Positions 21,733-30,376 of a DNA stretch of 64,000 nucleotides are shown here, one piece after another. The notes beneath the pieces were generated by a model. The model was not told the origin of the DNA. It was given only the letters and a program-made list of their open reading frames with translations, and did no database searches. The DNA is from a virus. Numbering within the stretch: the stretch's first letter is position 1; every line of letters begins with the position of its first letter. The translations under genes were made by a program, and so were the position numbers. The stretch lies in the IMG/VR virus record IMGVR_UViG_3300046507_000747, positions 1 through 64,000 of that record; one strand, written 5' to 3'.

Positions 21733-23637
21733 CTAGAGCGTGGTGGGTGTGCTGGGGCGGAGGCCGAGGCGAGCGGCGTGGCGGGCCGTCCCGACAAAGG
21801 TGACCACCTCGGTCGCTTCCCAGCCGACTGCGGGCAGTTGCGGCATGAACCGCTTGTGCCGGTCGACGTATTGCAGCGTCATATGGGCCGTCCAGCCGTG
21901 CTCACTGGGAAGGCGGTACCCGTATCGCTCCAGGTAGTCGGCCAGACTGACGTGCATCTGTACCCCGCCAGGTATATCGGGGTGAGCCCACAGGACGTGC
22001 TGGTCTTTGTAGGCGTTGTTGAACGTGCCAACGCCTCCGATGTGGATCGTAACTGCCTTTTGCCGCATTGCCCAGGCCGAAACCAGTTGGGGCAGCAATG
22101 CCAGCTGCTCCTTGGTGTAGTCGGCCGCATTGCCCAGGTACGCCAGAGTGATATGCAGGTCATCGACCAATTGCCCGCCGTGCAGGGCGAGTTGCTCGGC
22201 CACCTCGGGCGGTGGAACGAACGCAACCATCACGCCATCGCCGTTCGCAACGGCAGCCGCCTGCCGCTGCAGCAGGCGCTCCTCGGCCTCGGTCAGTTGC
22301 AGGGAGGCGGTGTGATGCGTCGGCTCGGTCCACTCCTCGTCGGGACCGTGGACGGCAGGATGCTCGATATGAGGGCCGTTGTAGCCCCACTCGTTGATGT
22401 CGTTGCCGTCGGTGTGGACGTGCTTGGCCGGGACGGTGGCCTTGAGGACCGGCCAGTCTTTCGAGGGGTCGTCTGGATGCATGCCGTGCTCGCGGGCGTA
22501 CTGGGAAGACGTGCTGACCCAGTCTCCGGTGCGGATGTGGCTGACACCGTGTGGGACTGAGCGGTAGATGGTCACTGGGGTGTCCGGCTTCCCCTTGGTC
22601 CGGTGGACGGCCGCCAGGGATTCCTCGTGGGGCTCCCCAATGCTGCCCCAGTCGGGGTTGTCGAGGTCCTCCTGATTGAAGGCGCCCCCCTCCCCGCTGG
22701 GGTGGGTCGGATCGTGTAGCGGAGCATTGTGAGGGCCTGGAGCCCGGTGCATCATCTTGCCGTCGTCGTCCACGGAAGCAGTCTGCTGCAGGTTTGCCGT
22801 CCGGAAGAAGTCCGTCAGGCCGGACAGGCGCTTCTGGGCGGCCTCGTAGTTGTGGGGGCCGATGTGGCCGATGAACAGCCGGTGCGCGCTCTCGGGCGAG
22901 GTGGGGTTGCCGTCGGCGTCCTCGAAGCGGTGGGTGACGCGGTGCAGGAAGTCGGCGCGGGATGAGCGCCAGCCGCCGTTCTCCCACTGCCCTCCGTTGA
23001 GGGCGTGGTCGTACTTGTGCTGCTCGCCGCGTGCGAGGCGGTCGATGGTGTTGAGGGTCTTCTCCTGGACCTCGGGGTGGAGGCCGTCGAAGTCCTTCTC
23101 TGCGCCCTTGTGGAACTCCACCGGCAGGGAGCCGCCCTCGTGGCTGGCGCCCAGGCGCTGCTCGGCGTCGGCGACGTTGTGTCCGGCGTAGCCGACGTGG
23201 AGGGTCTTAGTGTCGGGGTCGGTGCGGTGGACGACCTGGTGGCCGCCGGAGGTGATGGCGGCGTGCCAGCCCTCCAGCGGGTGGGAGAGCGGGTAGCTGG
23301 TCACGCCGGAGCGGCCGTGCTGCAGGGCGGTGATGGTGTCCTGCACGTGGCGGGCGCCGCCTCCGAGGCGGTCGAGGTCGCCCTGCAGCTCCGGGTGGCG
23401 CTCTACTTCTGCTGCTGCGCGGACACGGCGGCCCGGTGCCGCAGCTCGTTCAGGCTGACCGGGCTGCGGTCGCTGGCCGTCTCGTGCCGGTGCAGCAGCT
23501 CGGCCTCGATATCCGGCGCGATCAGCTCCGGGGTGGTCGGCAGCTCGTCCTGCGGCAGGGTCGTTTCGTGCATGGTCCCCTCCATGGGAGGCATCGTACG
23601 CGCCACGGAAGTGGGCGACGGCGTTGAACTCGGTCAT
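21733..23637 (-). CDS. Modular protein: RelE-like, ADP-ribosyltransferase-like and 2H phosphoesterase domains
   Basis: The frame starts at an ATG in an ATGA overlap with the upstream gene. Residues 172-275 (VEFHKGAEKDFDGLHPEVQE, RVTHRFED, LFIGHIGPHNYEAA) resemble RelE/ParE toxins. Residues 355-420 carry TIYRSVP, WVSTSSQYAREHG and INEWGYNG, the R / STS / E-type pattern of ADP-ribosyltransferases. Residues 469-634 are a LigT-like 2H phosphoesterase with HITL (495) and HMTL (585). Residues about 16-78 read in a poorly coding frame because a better frame overlaps there (23403-23573), pointing to two compensating frameshifts or overlapping genes. Likely roles are effector or counter-defence. Confidence 0.7.
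   Translation of the reverse strand: MTEFNAVAHFRGAYDASHGGDHARNDPAAGRAADHPGADRAGYRGRAAAPARDGQRPQPGQPERAAAPGRRVRAAAEVERHPELQGDLDRLGGGARHVQDTITALQHGRSGVTSYPLSHPLEGWHAAITSGGHQVVHRTDPDTKTLHVGYAGHNVADAEQRLGASHEGGSLPVEFHKGAEKDFDGLHPEVQEKTLNTIDRLARGEQHKYDHALNGGQWENGGWRSSRADFLHRVTHRFEDADGNPTSPESAHRLFIGHIGPHNYEAAQKRLSGLTDFFRTANLQQTASVDDDGKMMHRAPGPHNAPLHDPTHPSGEGGAFNQEDLDNPDWGSIGEPHEESLAAVHRTKGKPDTPVTIYRSVPHGVSHIRTGDWVSTSSQYAREHGMHPDDPSKDWPVLKATVPAKHVHTDGNDINEWGYNGPHIEHPAVHGPDEEWTEPTHHTASLQLTEAEERLLQRQAAAVANGDGVMVAFVPPPEVAEQLALHGGQLVDDLHITLAYLGNAADYTKEQLALLPQLVSAWAMRQKAVTIHIGGVGTFNNAYKDQHVLWAHPDIPGGVQMHVSLADYLERYGYRLPSEHGWTAHMTLQYVDRHKRFMPQLPAVGWEATEVVTFVGTARHAARLGLRPSTPTTL
23403..23573 (-). CDS. Overlapping 56-aa reading frame with strong coding signature
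   Basis: ATG at 23573 follows GGAGGGGACC, ending at a TAG at 23403. The sequence MHETTLPQDELPTTPELI and LNELRHRAAVSAQQQK is acidic and helical. Almost every third base is G or C, whereas the overlapping frame of the 634-aa gene loses that bias exactly here. It may be a separate small gene, or the original middle of the large protein, entered by a +1 shift near 23590 and left by a -1 shift at the CAGCAGCAGAAGTAG end. Confidence 0.5.
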   Translation of the reverse strand: MHETTLPQDELPTTPELIAPDIEAELLHRHETASDRSPVSLNELRHRAAVSAQQQK

Positions 23638-26600
23638 GCTGCGGTCTCCAGGTCCGTGGCGGCGGTCCCGTCGTGGGCGTGTTTCCAGTCGATGAGCTGC
23701 TGCAGCGGCTTGCCCGGGGCCTTGTCGAGGGCCTTCCAGGTCGCGTTCGCAGGATCGTAGAGGCCCGACCCCTCGGGGCCGAAAGCGCTGTGGCGGTCAG
23801 CGTGGAGGTAATCGTACAGCGCGGCGCCCTCGCGCTCGCGGACTTCGTCGGGCAGCTCGGCGATGGCCTTGATGAGCTTCTGCAGGGCGTCGAAGACGTC
23901 CCAGGTGGACTCGGGCAGCTTCTCGGGGCCGAAGTCGTCGGGGACCTCGACCGGCTCGACGGCCCACTCGTCGCGGGTGATGTCGTAGGCGGCATAGGGC
24001 TTGAGTGCCTTGATGTCGTACGAGCCCGGGTTGACGTACCAGGTGGATTCCCAGGGACCGGTCTCTTTGCCGTCCGGGCCGGGGAGCATGCGGGCGTCGT
24101 CGTTCAGGCCCTCGCGCAGCTCGTCGGTGAGCTTGGCGTCGACTGCATCATCGGGCTCGCCGGTGAAGTGGTCGACGTGGTAGTTGAGGGCCTCGTGGTC
24201 GACGCCGATGAGGATGTCGAGGTCGTTGTTGCCATACCAGTGGGAGGCCTCGGAGCCGGTGAGGTAGACGCGGGCCCAGGACTGCCAGGAGTCGCCGTAC
24301 TTCGGTGTCCAGAAGCTGTTGAGCAGGCTCAGGAGGTGCTGGCGGACGATGGGGTGCATGCGGCGCTGCTCGTCGAACAGGCGCGGGTCCAGGCCCTTCT
24401 CCCCCGGCGCGAAGAAGTGGTCGCGGGGCAGCCATTCGTGGTGGTGCTTGTAGGGCTGGGTGTTGTCGGGGACCGGGGTAGCGCCGTGGCCGCCGTCGGT
24501 CAGTCGGCCATCGCAGGCGGCATCATCCGGGCTGTTGGCGGGGACGGTGCGGCCACCGTCGCAGTGGTAGCACTCGAAGCCGGTGTCGTGCTCGCCGGTG
24601 CCGCCGCAGCAGGGGCACGGCTTGGTCGCGGCGGCCTGGCGGCGGATGGGCTCGCCGTGGACCTCGACGGCGTCGCCGGTGCCGGTGCGCCACTCGTGCT
24701 TGTCGCCGCCGGGGAAGCCCTGGGCGCCGGGCCGGGGGCGGAGGTGCAGGACAGCGAAGTTGGAGGGGTCCTTCTTGGCGAACGCCTCGCGATCGTTGGA
24801 GGTGAACAGGACCGACGGCTTGCCATTGCCGGACCACTCGCGGGCTCGGGAGAACGCGCCGTACTCGTCGTGGCGTTCCTCGACGTTGGGGTCTCGTTCC
24901 CAGCCGGTGCCGACCTCTCGGCCGTCCTTGGTGACGCCGAAGTTCTTGTGGATGGTCGGGTGGGGGGTCCAGCCCTTTTCCTTGGCCTCGGTGTAGGTGG
25001 CGAAGCCGGGCTCCAGGCGCTTGCCGCGCCTCATGGAGTCCTGCGCGTATTCGTTGTGGCCGCCGGATACGCCGTGTTCGAACGCGTCGTGGAAGGGCTT
25101 CTCGGCGCCCTCGGCGTTCTGGGCTGCGCGGTGCAGGTCGGCGAAGGTGGTCTTGCCGTTGAGGTGGTCGTGGTATTCGTGCAGGGCGTCGAGCATGCTG
25201 TGGGCGTTGTCTTCGCGGTGGGTCATGGACAGCCACTCAGGGGTGCCGCCCAGGCCGTGGCCGCGCCTCTGACCGAGTTCGTCGCCGCTCCTGAGGCCGT
25301 GGGCGGCGACCCCAGCGGCGTCGGTGGTGGTGTGGTACAGCTTCTGCGGCAGCGGCTGCCAGCCCTTGCCCTCCGAGTGCTGGCCAGTCCAGTCGTCCCG
25401 GGTGTCCTCGCGGGCGTCGCCGGTGTAGCCATGCTCGCGGGCCTGCATGTAGTCGAGGTGCCCGAGGGACAGGCCGCGCCGGACGCGGCTCTGGTGATCG
25501 GACCAGTCCTCGCCCTCCCCTCGCGCGAAGGACTCCGCCCCAGCGACCGTGGTGAGGGTAGCCATAGTCCGACCGCGCTGGACTCGCTTGCCGTCGGCGT
25601 AGCTCTTCCACCAGGCCTTGCCGTCGGGCGTGCGGTCGCCGTGATCTATAGGCGTGCCCGGGTGGCGGCGCTGCATTTCGTCCATGAGGGCGGAGCCGAC
25701 GCCCTTGCGCTGGTGGTCCTCGTGAGTCTTCAGCTCATGGACAGTGATCTTGTTGTTTTTGCGGCGGGGCACCTGGTAGTCGAGGAAGCCCATTTCTTCG
25801 CCGGTCTCGGGGTGCAGGGCTTTGAGCTTGATCCTTGTCGGCCAGATCGAGCTGCCGGTGTCGGTCTCCTCGTGCTCAAAGTCGGGTGTGAGGGCGGCCT
25901 GCCGGGAGATGCTGTGGCGCTGCTCGATGCCTGCGCGGTCGGGGTGCCAGCGCAGCCAGTTCGTGGCGTCCTCGTGGCTCAGCTCGTGGGGCTTGACCCA
26001 ACCGTCGCGCACAACGCCGTCGGTCATGATGGCGTTGCTGTGGGCGTCGCTGTGCTCCTCGGGGGCGTCCCAGTCGACGTCGTCGAGGTCGTGGCCGGGG
26101 TAGTTGCTGTAGTGGTTGCCCGTTGCATGCTCGTGGGCGGCGACCGCGTGGGGGTCGGCGCCGTGCCACGGGGGCGGCATCTTGGCGTCACTGGCCGGGG
26201 CGTCGTGGTGGCCGTAGTCGATGTGGCCGTTGTTCTGGACCTCGGCGTGCTGGCCGACGGGGTGCCACTTCCAGTCGGGGTGGGTGCGCTCGGGGTGCAT
26301 CGGGATGGGGTGCCCGTGGGGTTCGTCCTGGCCGTGCCAGACGTAGGCGCCGTCGATGTGGACGTGGCTGCCGGGCTTGAGGCGGACTTCGGCCTCGTGG
26401 TCCATGGAGCGCGTGCGTCCGTCCCAGGACGGGTGGGAGCGGGGGATGGTCTGTGCGGCCGGGTCATCGACGCGGCCCTGCCAGAACATGCGGCGCTGGC
26501 CCTGGCCCGGGGGCGGGGTGAAGGCGGAGTCGGGGTTGACGCTCCAGTGCAGGCCGACGCCGGAGTGCTGCAGGGCGTCGTGGGGTGCGCCCTCGCGGGC

Positions 26601-26780
26601 CTCTCCGCGCCAGATGGTGGTACCCGGGACGGGGTTCTTGGCCAGCTGCAGGGCGCGGTGTCGGTGCTCAATGAAGTCCGGGTGGCCGAGGGCGTCCTCC
26701 TGCTCTGGCGGGAGCTGGGGGCGCGGCGAAATCTCGCCTGCAGCCCGCTGGAAGAAGCCGATCGCGCTGATGTCCGTCAT
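23634..26780 (-). CDS. Very large modular protein: GNAT, ADP-ribosyltransferase-like, zinc and nucleotidyltransferase-like parts
   Basis: A 1048-aa protein; the ATG at 26780 follows GGAGGTGCAGGG. About residues 52-165 (TTIWRGE, HWSVNPDSAF) weakly resemble an ADP-ribosyltransferase. Residues 312-385 form a GNAT acetyltransferase (ITVHELKTHEDHQRKGVGSA). Residues 480-710 include LYHTTTDAAG and LSMTHREDNA, again transferase-like. CPCCGGTG...CYHCDGG (about 722-743) is a DnaJ-like zinc site. TGSEASHWYGNNDLDILIG (about 841-859) fits the GS-x(n)-DxD nucleotidyltransferase signature. Next to the terminase it could be a virion-carried effector. No signal peptide is seen. Confidence 0.72.
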   Translation of the reverse strand: MTDISAIGFFQRAAGEISPRPQLPPEQEDALGHPDFIEHRHRALQLAKNPVPGTTIWRGEAREGAPHDALQHSGVGLHWSVNPDSAFTPPPGQGQRRMFWQGRVDDPAAQTIPRSHPSWDGRTRSMDHEAEVRLKPGSHVHIDGAYVWHGQDEPHGHPIPMHPERTHPDWKWHPVGQHAEVQNNGHIDYGHHDAPASDAKMPPPWHGADPHAVAAHEHATGNHYSNYPGHDLDDVDWDAPEEHSDAHSNAIMTDGVVRDGWVKPHELSHEDATNWLRWHPDRAGIEQRHSISRQAALTPDFEHEETDTGSSIWPTRIKLKALHPETGEEMGFLDYQVPRRKNNKITVHELKTHEDHQRKGVGSALMDEMQRRHPGTPIDHGDRTPDGKAWWKSYADGKRVQRGRTMATLTTVAGAESFARGEGEDWSDHQSRVRRGLSLGHLDYMQAREHGYTGDAREDTRDDWTGQHSEGKGWQPLPQKLYHTTTDAAGVAAHGLRSGDELGQRRGHGLGGTPEWLSMTHREDNAHSMLDALHEYHDHLNGKTTFADLHRAAQNAEGAEKPFHDAFEHGVSGGHNEYAQDSMRRGKRLEPGFATYTEAKEKGWTPHPTIHKNFGVTKDGREVGTGWERDPNVEERHDEYGAFSRAREWSGNGKPSVLFTSNDREAFAKKDPSNFAVLHLRPRPGAQGFPGGDKHEWRTGTGDAVEVHGEPIRRQAAATKPCPCCGGTGEHDTGFECYHCDGGRTVPANSPDDAACDGRLTDGGHGATPVPDNTQPYKHHHEWLPRDHFFAPGEKGLDPRLFDEQRRMHPIVRQHLLSLLNSFWTPKYGDSWQSWARVYLTGSEASHWYGNNDLDILIGVDHEALNYHVDHFTGEPDDAVDAKLTDELREGLNDDARMLPGPDGKETGPWESTWYVNPGSYDIKALKPYAAYDITRDEWAVEPVEVPDDFGPEKLPESTWDVFDALQKLIKAIAELPDEVREREGAALYDYLHADRHSAFGPEGSGLYDPANATWKALDKAPGKPLQQLIDWKHAHDGTAATDLETAA

Positions 26781-26836
26781 CCCTGCACCTCCAGCCCTTC
26801 ACGTCGGTGAAGAGCTGGTGGACATGGGAATGGGAG

Positions 26837-26866
26837 AGCCCCCCGGCGGTACCTGTCCGGGGGGCT
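26837..26866 (-). terminator. GC hairpin in the gap after the terminase gene
   Basis: AGCCCCCCGG pairs with CCGGGGGGCT over a 10-base loop. The rest of the 26781-27075 gap holds no convincing gene. Confidence 0.6.
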
Positions 26867-27075
26867 TCTCGTGTCTCGTGAGACGTTTTAAGTAGTGGTC
26901 AGTCCCGCCAGACTCCACCACACCCCGGCGCCATCCAGCCGACCTGATCGGTCAGTCACCGGGTGGCACGTTGAGGCACGCCTGCCAGCTGCAGTGCTTA
27001 CGCCGCAGCCCTTATTCACGAGACGACGCCATCGTGCCACGGAGTTTTCCTCTCGGGCAAGGCAGCCATTCCTGC

Positions 27076-29277
27076 TCAGCGGCGATATCCGGACCTTGTG
27101 CGACCGAGACCTTGATCCCAGCCCTGGCGTCCGGTACGGGTGCGCGTGAAGGATCGCAGAGCGTCCAGGCGGCCCTGCATGTCCTGGTCAGGCATGGCCA
27201 GGTCAGGGGTGCGGGCGCTGGATCCGTGCAGGCCGCCCATCATGGCGCCAGTGGGCATGGCGCCGTTGAGCATCTCCTTGTAGCCCTCGATCCAGTCGCC
27301 GATGAGGGCGAAGGTTGTGATCATGATCGCATCGGCGATGTCCTTGGTCTGGACGGGGCCGATGGTGGGGTGATCGACGCGGTTAATGCCGGGCTTCTTC
27401 TGGAGGAACTTCAGCTCCAGCATGCCCTCTTCGTGCTCGGGCGCGTGGACGAGGCCCATGTTGATCGCGGCCTTGAAGGTCTCGGCGTAGCGCCAGTTGA
27501 GCTGGTTGGTGGCTGTGCGCTCCCAGATGTTGACCTTCTTGGGCAGGCGCGTTCTGGCGGTCCGCTTGACGAGTGACTGGATGGATCCGACCGACTGGTA
27601 CTGGTCGAAGGTGAAGTCCTCGGGGGCGAAGGGGACGATCATGTCGTCCCAGATCCAGTCCTCGACCTCCTCGTAGTCGATGGTGTGGCCAGGAAAGTCG
27701 GCCGGATCGAAGTAGTGGATCTTGTCGAAGACGACGTGGGGGCGCCCCTCGGCGTCGATCTCTGTATGGGCGAGGGCGACGCCGAAGCGGCAGTTGACGG
27801 AGCTGGGGTCGGCGTGGCCCTTGTACGTGTAGGCAAGGATGCCCTGGGTGGTGGGCAGGATGAGCGGGCTACCGTAATCGGCGGGGCGCTCGTGCCACGG
27901 ACCGAAGACGGATTCGACCTTGTCCGGATTGAGGTAGGCGTCCAGGACGGTGGCCCACTGGGCTCGGCGCTCGACGGCGAAAGTGTCGGGGTCGGCCTTC
28001 TCCAGTTTGCGCATCTCTTCGTCGAAGTTCTGGATGGCGCCCTTGAGGGGCTTGAAGCCGGGCGGGTCGCAGTCGACGTACTCGCCGTTGTCGCCGGTGA
28101 ATCCCTCGGGGAAGAGGGGCAGCTCGTGGGCGATCTGCCAGTCGAGGTAGACGTCCCAGCTGGGGAGCTGGATCATCATGACGTTCGCGTAGGTGGGGGT
28201 GCCGTCGTCCTCGTAGCTGGTGGCGCGCAGCCAGTTGTCGTAGAACTTGCCGCTCATCTCCCATGGCGAGCTGGGCTCGACGATGAAGCCGTCCTTGCCG
28301 AACTGGTCGAGGGAGGGGGTGGAGGCGTCGTAGACCTCTCCGGCGGAGCGGTTGGCGCCTGAGTTGACGACGTGGGCCATCTCGTCGAAGCCGAGGATCA
28401 TGGAGGCGGGGCCACGGCCTGCCATGACGGTGGATTCCTTGGGCAGGATGTGGAAGGTGGCCATGTCCATGGCGGTCTTGATGCCGCGCTTGCGCATGTC
28501 TTCCATGCGGATGAAGTCGTTCGGCGCGTAGACGGAGAGCTTCTCGCCGAGGCTGTCGGCGATGTACGGGGCGAAGCACGGGCCGCCGGTAACGACGTTG
28601 ACGAGGTCGCGCCACAGGTTCTGCTTGGCCTGGTCGCGCTTACCGGCGAAGATCAGCACGGCGAGCTTCTTGTCGCGGTCGACGCCGTAGAACTCCTGGG
28701 GGTCGCCCTTGGCCATGTAGCACCACAGGACGTAGGCCATGGCCAGGGCGCTGATGTGGCCCTTGCCTGCGCGGCGGCCCATGACCAGGAGGATCTCTTT
28801 GAACCAGCTGTAGCCGAGGGCCTTGCAGGCGCGCATGCGGCCCAGGAGGTCCGGGGAGCCGGACAGGGGCATCTTGGGGGCGTCCTCGTTGCCTTCCAGC
28901 AGGGCCTGGGCGGCGATGGCGTCGAGGGCCTCGGTCATGATGCCGTCGACCTCGGCTGCGAGGGCGTCTTCGGGGCTGGTCTCGGCGAGTTCGGCGGCGC
29001 GGGCGGCGCGCTGTTCGTTGGAGGACTTGGCGGTGCGGTAGGACTCGTCCCACTCGGCGACGACCCGGTAGTCGTAGTCCGTGAAGAGGTCTTCACGCAG
29101 GAAGAAGACCTTCAGGAGAGTGGCCTGCCTCGGGTAGAGGTTCGGCCGGTTCAGGTACCTCTGCGAGACCACGAACGTAATCGGGTCGGGGACCTCCAGG
29201 CCCAGGAACAGCTGGTGGATCTCCGTCGGATCGAAGTTCGCCAGGGGCGAGTTGTCCTCGTTGTTCTTGCTGGTCAT
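27076..29277 (-). CDS. Terminase large subunit
   Basis: A 733-aa protein; the ATG at 29277 follows GAGGAGGGCCGCCGCC. The ATPase domain has the Walker A LLVMGRRAGKGHIS and the Walker B MILGFDEMAHVV, with DEM as the catalytic pair. The C-terminal half has acidic clusters such as VVFDKIHYFD and IADAIMITTFAL expected of the RNase H-like nuclease that cuts the packaged DNA. An N-terminal extension of about 150 residues precedes the ATPase. No portal or capsid gene follows, which is unusual, and the candidate small subunit lies about 4 kb upstream. Confidence 0.88.
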   Translation of the reverse strand: MTSKNNEDNSPLANFDPTEIHQLFLGLEVPDPITFVVSQRYLNRPNLYPRQATLLKVFFLREDLFTDYDYRVVAEWDESYRTAKSSNEQRAARAAELAETSPEDALAAEVDGIMTEALDAIAAQALLEGNEDAPKMPLSGSPDLLGRMRACKALGYSWFKEILLVMGRRAGKGHISALAMAYVLWCYMAKGDPQEFYGVDRDKKLAVLIFAGKRDQAKQNLWRDLVNVVTGGPCFAPYIADSLGEKLSVYAPNDFIRMEDMRKRGIKTAMDMATFHILPKESTVMAGRGPASMILGFDEMAHVVNSGANRSAGEVYDASTPSLDQFGKDGFIVEPSSPWEMSGKFYDNWLRATSYEDDGTPTYANVMMIQLPSWDVYLDWQIAHELPLFPEGFTGDNGEYVDCDPPGFKPLKGAIQNFDEEMRKLEKADPDTFAVERRAQWATVLDAYLNPDKVESVFGPWHERPADYGSPLILPTTQGILAYTYKGHADPSSVNCRFGVALAHTEIDAEGRPHVVFDKIHYFDPADFPGHTIDYEEVEDWIWDDMIVPFAPEDFTFDQYQSVGSIQSLVKRTARTRLPKKVNIWERTATNQLNWRYAETFKAAINMGLVHAPEHEEGMLELKFLQKKPGINRVDHPTIGPVQTKDIADAIMITTFALIGDWIEGYKEMLNGAMPTGAMMGGLHGSSARTPDLAMPDQDMQGRLDALRSFTRTRTGRQGWDQGLGRTRSGYRR

Positions 29278-29334
29278 GGCGGCGGCCCTCCTCGCCCATT
29301 GGGGCGCCGGAGCGGCCTCTCACAGCAGCCAGCA

Positions 29335-29352
29335 ACCGTTATCCGACCGTTA
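29335..29352. promoter_or_regulatory. Tandem ACCGTTA repeats upstream of the terminase gene
   Basis: ACCGTTA occurs at 29335-29341 and again at 29346-29352, an 11-bp period (one helical turn). It lies 58 bases before the terminase start in the 314-bp divergent region 29278-29591, which also holds the hairpin AACGGGCTC/GAGCCCCGTT near 29384-29408. Confidence 0.45.
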
Positions 29353-29508
29353 CAAATGAGGTGCGGGCAGCGCTCCCGGCCGAAAACGGGCTCTTCCGGA
29401 GCCCCGTTCGTTCCCCGGCGCACCCCCGTCGCCGCTCCGGCCGCGCTCCGGCCGCCGAATCGCCGAAACAGGCTTCCTCAGCCCTCCCCCGGCCGCCGGG
29501 CAGGGGCT

Positions 29509-29536
29509 TTGACCTGGGGCTTCGCTCCCCTACTGT
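29509..29536 (+). promoter_or_regulatory. Promoter for the 68-aa plus-strand gene
   Basis: TTGACC, 16 bases, TACTGT, followed 55 bases later by the ATG at 29592. It is a good match to a housekeeping-sigma promoter. Confidence 0.65.
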
Positions 29537-29591
29537 GGTCTCACCGGGTTGGCCAACCCTCCTTGTAGACACACGAGTTGAGGAGCCCGAG

Positions 29592-29798
29592 ATGGCGAAG
29601 AAGAAGCTCACCGGCACGCTGACGGTCACCTTCAAGGTGAAGCAGACCGACGGCTCCGTCCCCGAGACGCTGGACGCCCTGGAGGAGTGGGTCGAGAGCG
29701 AGTGGGGCGGCCTGGAGGTCTACGTCGCCGACCCCGGCGAGGAGGACGAGACCGTGGTGGAGCTGGAGATCGAGAAGATCACGGTCACCACGAACTGA
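29592..29798 (+). CDS. Small acidic hypothetical protein, 68 aa
   Basis: The ATG at 29592 follows GAGGAGCCCGAG. MAKKKLTGTLTVTFKVKQTD is followed by LDALEEWVESEW and VVELEIEKITVTTN, an alternating beta-alpha-beta pattern with a net acidic middle. It is the only plus-strand gene between 19 and 56 kb, with its own promoter and terminator, suggesting an independently expressed protein such as a lysogeny-stage or counter-defence factor. Confidence 0.7.
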   Translation: MAKKKLTGTLTVTFKVKQTDGSVPETLDALEEWVESEWGGLEVYVADPGEEDETVVELEIEKITVTTN

Positions 29799-29810
29799 CC
29801 CGGGCGCAGC

Positions 29811-29846
29811 GAGGCCCCTCCCCGGTGCTCGTCGGGGAGGGGCCTC
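29811..29846. terminator. Bidirectional hairpin terminator
   Basis: GAGGCCCCTCCCCG pairs perfectly with CGGGGAGGGGCCTC over an 8-base loop, between converging genes. Confidence 0.8.
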
Positions 29847-29857
29847 GGGCTCTTGGG

Positions 29858-30337
29858 CTACTTCGCCGGGCTGGTCACCGACGGCTGGCCCTGGACGCCG
29901 GAGACCAGCGGCACGCCGTTGGCGCCGGAGGGGATGTAGACCACCGAGGAGTTCTTGCCGCTCTTGGCGATCTCCTTGAGGGCCTCGGTCATCTCGAACT
30001 GCACGTACAGCGGGGTCAGGGTCTTGGCGATCTCGTCCTGGGACTCGCGGATGCCCTTGGCGTTCTCGAACCGGATCTGGGCCTGCTGCTGGGCGACCTT
30101 GACCCGCTGCTGCTGGTTCTTGATCTGGATCGCGGTGACGGTGACGTCGTTGCTGGCCTTGATCCGGGCGACCGTGGCGGCGTTCTTGGCGTCGGTGACC
30201 GACTGGTAGCGGCCGAACGCCTTGAAGCCCGCGACGGCGCCCATGATGATGCCTATGAGCACCAGGAGGCTGACCAGGGCGTAGACGCCGATGCGGACCG
30301 GGCTGATGCCGTCGTTCTCGCGGCGCGTGTCGTACAT
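29858..30337 (-). CDS. Small SPFH/prohibitin-like membrane protein
   Basis: A 159-aa protein; the ATG at 30337 follows AAAGGGGAACCCC, and an upstream TTG is less likely. One membrane helix (VYALVSLLVLIGIIMGAVAGF, about residues 19-39) precedes a long Gln/Ala coiled coil (KNQQQRVKVAQQQAQIRFENA). The end, YVQFEMTEALKEIAKSGKNS followed by SVVYIPSG, resembles the C-terminus of stomatin/prohibitin proteins. The usual SPFH core domain is mostly missing. It may scaffold a membrane patch or modulate lysis or defence. Confidence 0.65.
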   Translation of the reverse strand: MYDTRRENDGISPVRIGVYALVSLLVLIGIIMGAVAGFKAFGRYQSVTDAKNAATVARIKASNDVTVTAIQIKNQQQRVKVAQQQAQIRFENAKGIRESQDEIAKTLTPLYVQFEMTEALKEIAKSGKNSSVVYIPSGANGVPLVSGVQGQPSVTSPAK

Positions 30338-30376
30338 GGGGTTCCCCTTTTTCAACGGTTCGACGGAAAAATGGAT

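Noticed and set aside
23673-26810. 1045-aa plus-strand open frame opposite the large modular gene
   Set aside because: It is an exact antisense mirror; the minus-strand frame has domains, a ribosome site and start-stop coupling.
29384-29408. Hairpin in the terminase/68-aa divergent region as a terminator
   Set aside because: It lies between two divergent promoters with no transcript known to end there, so it is noted only as structure.
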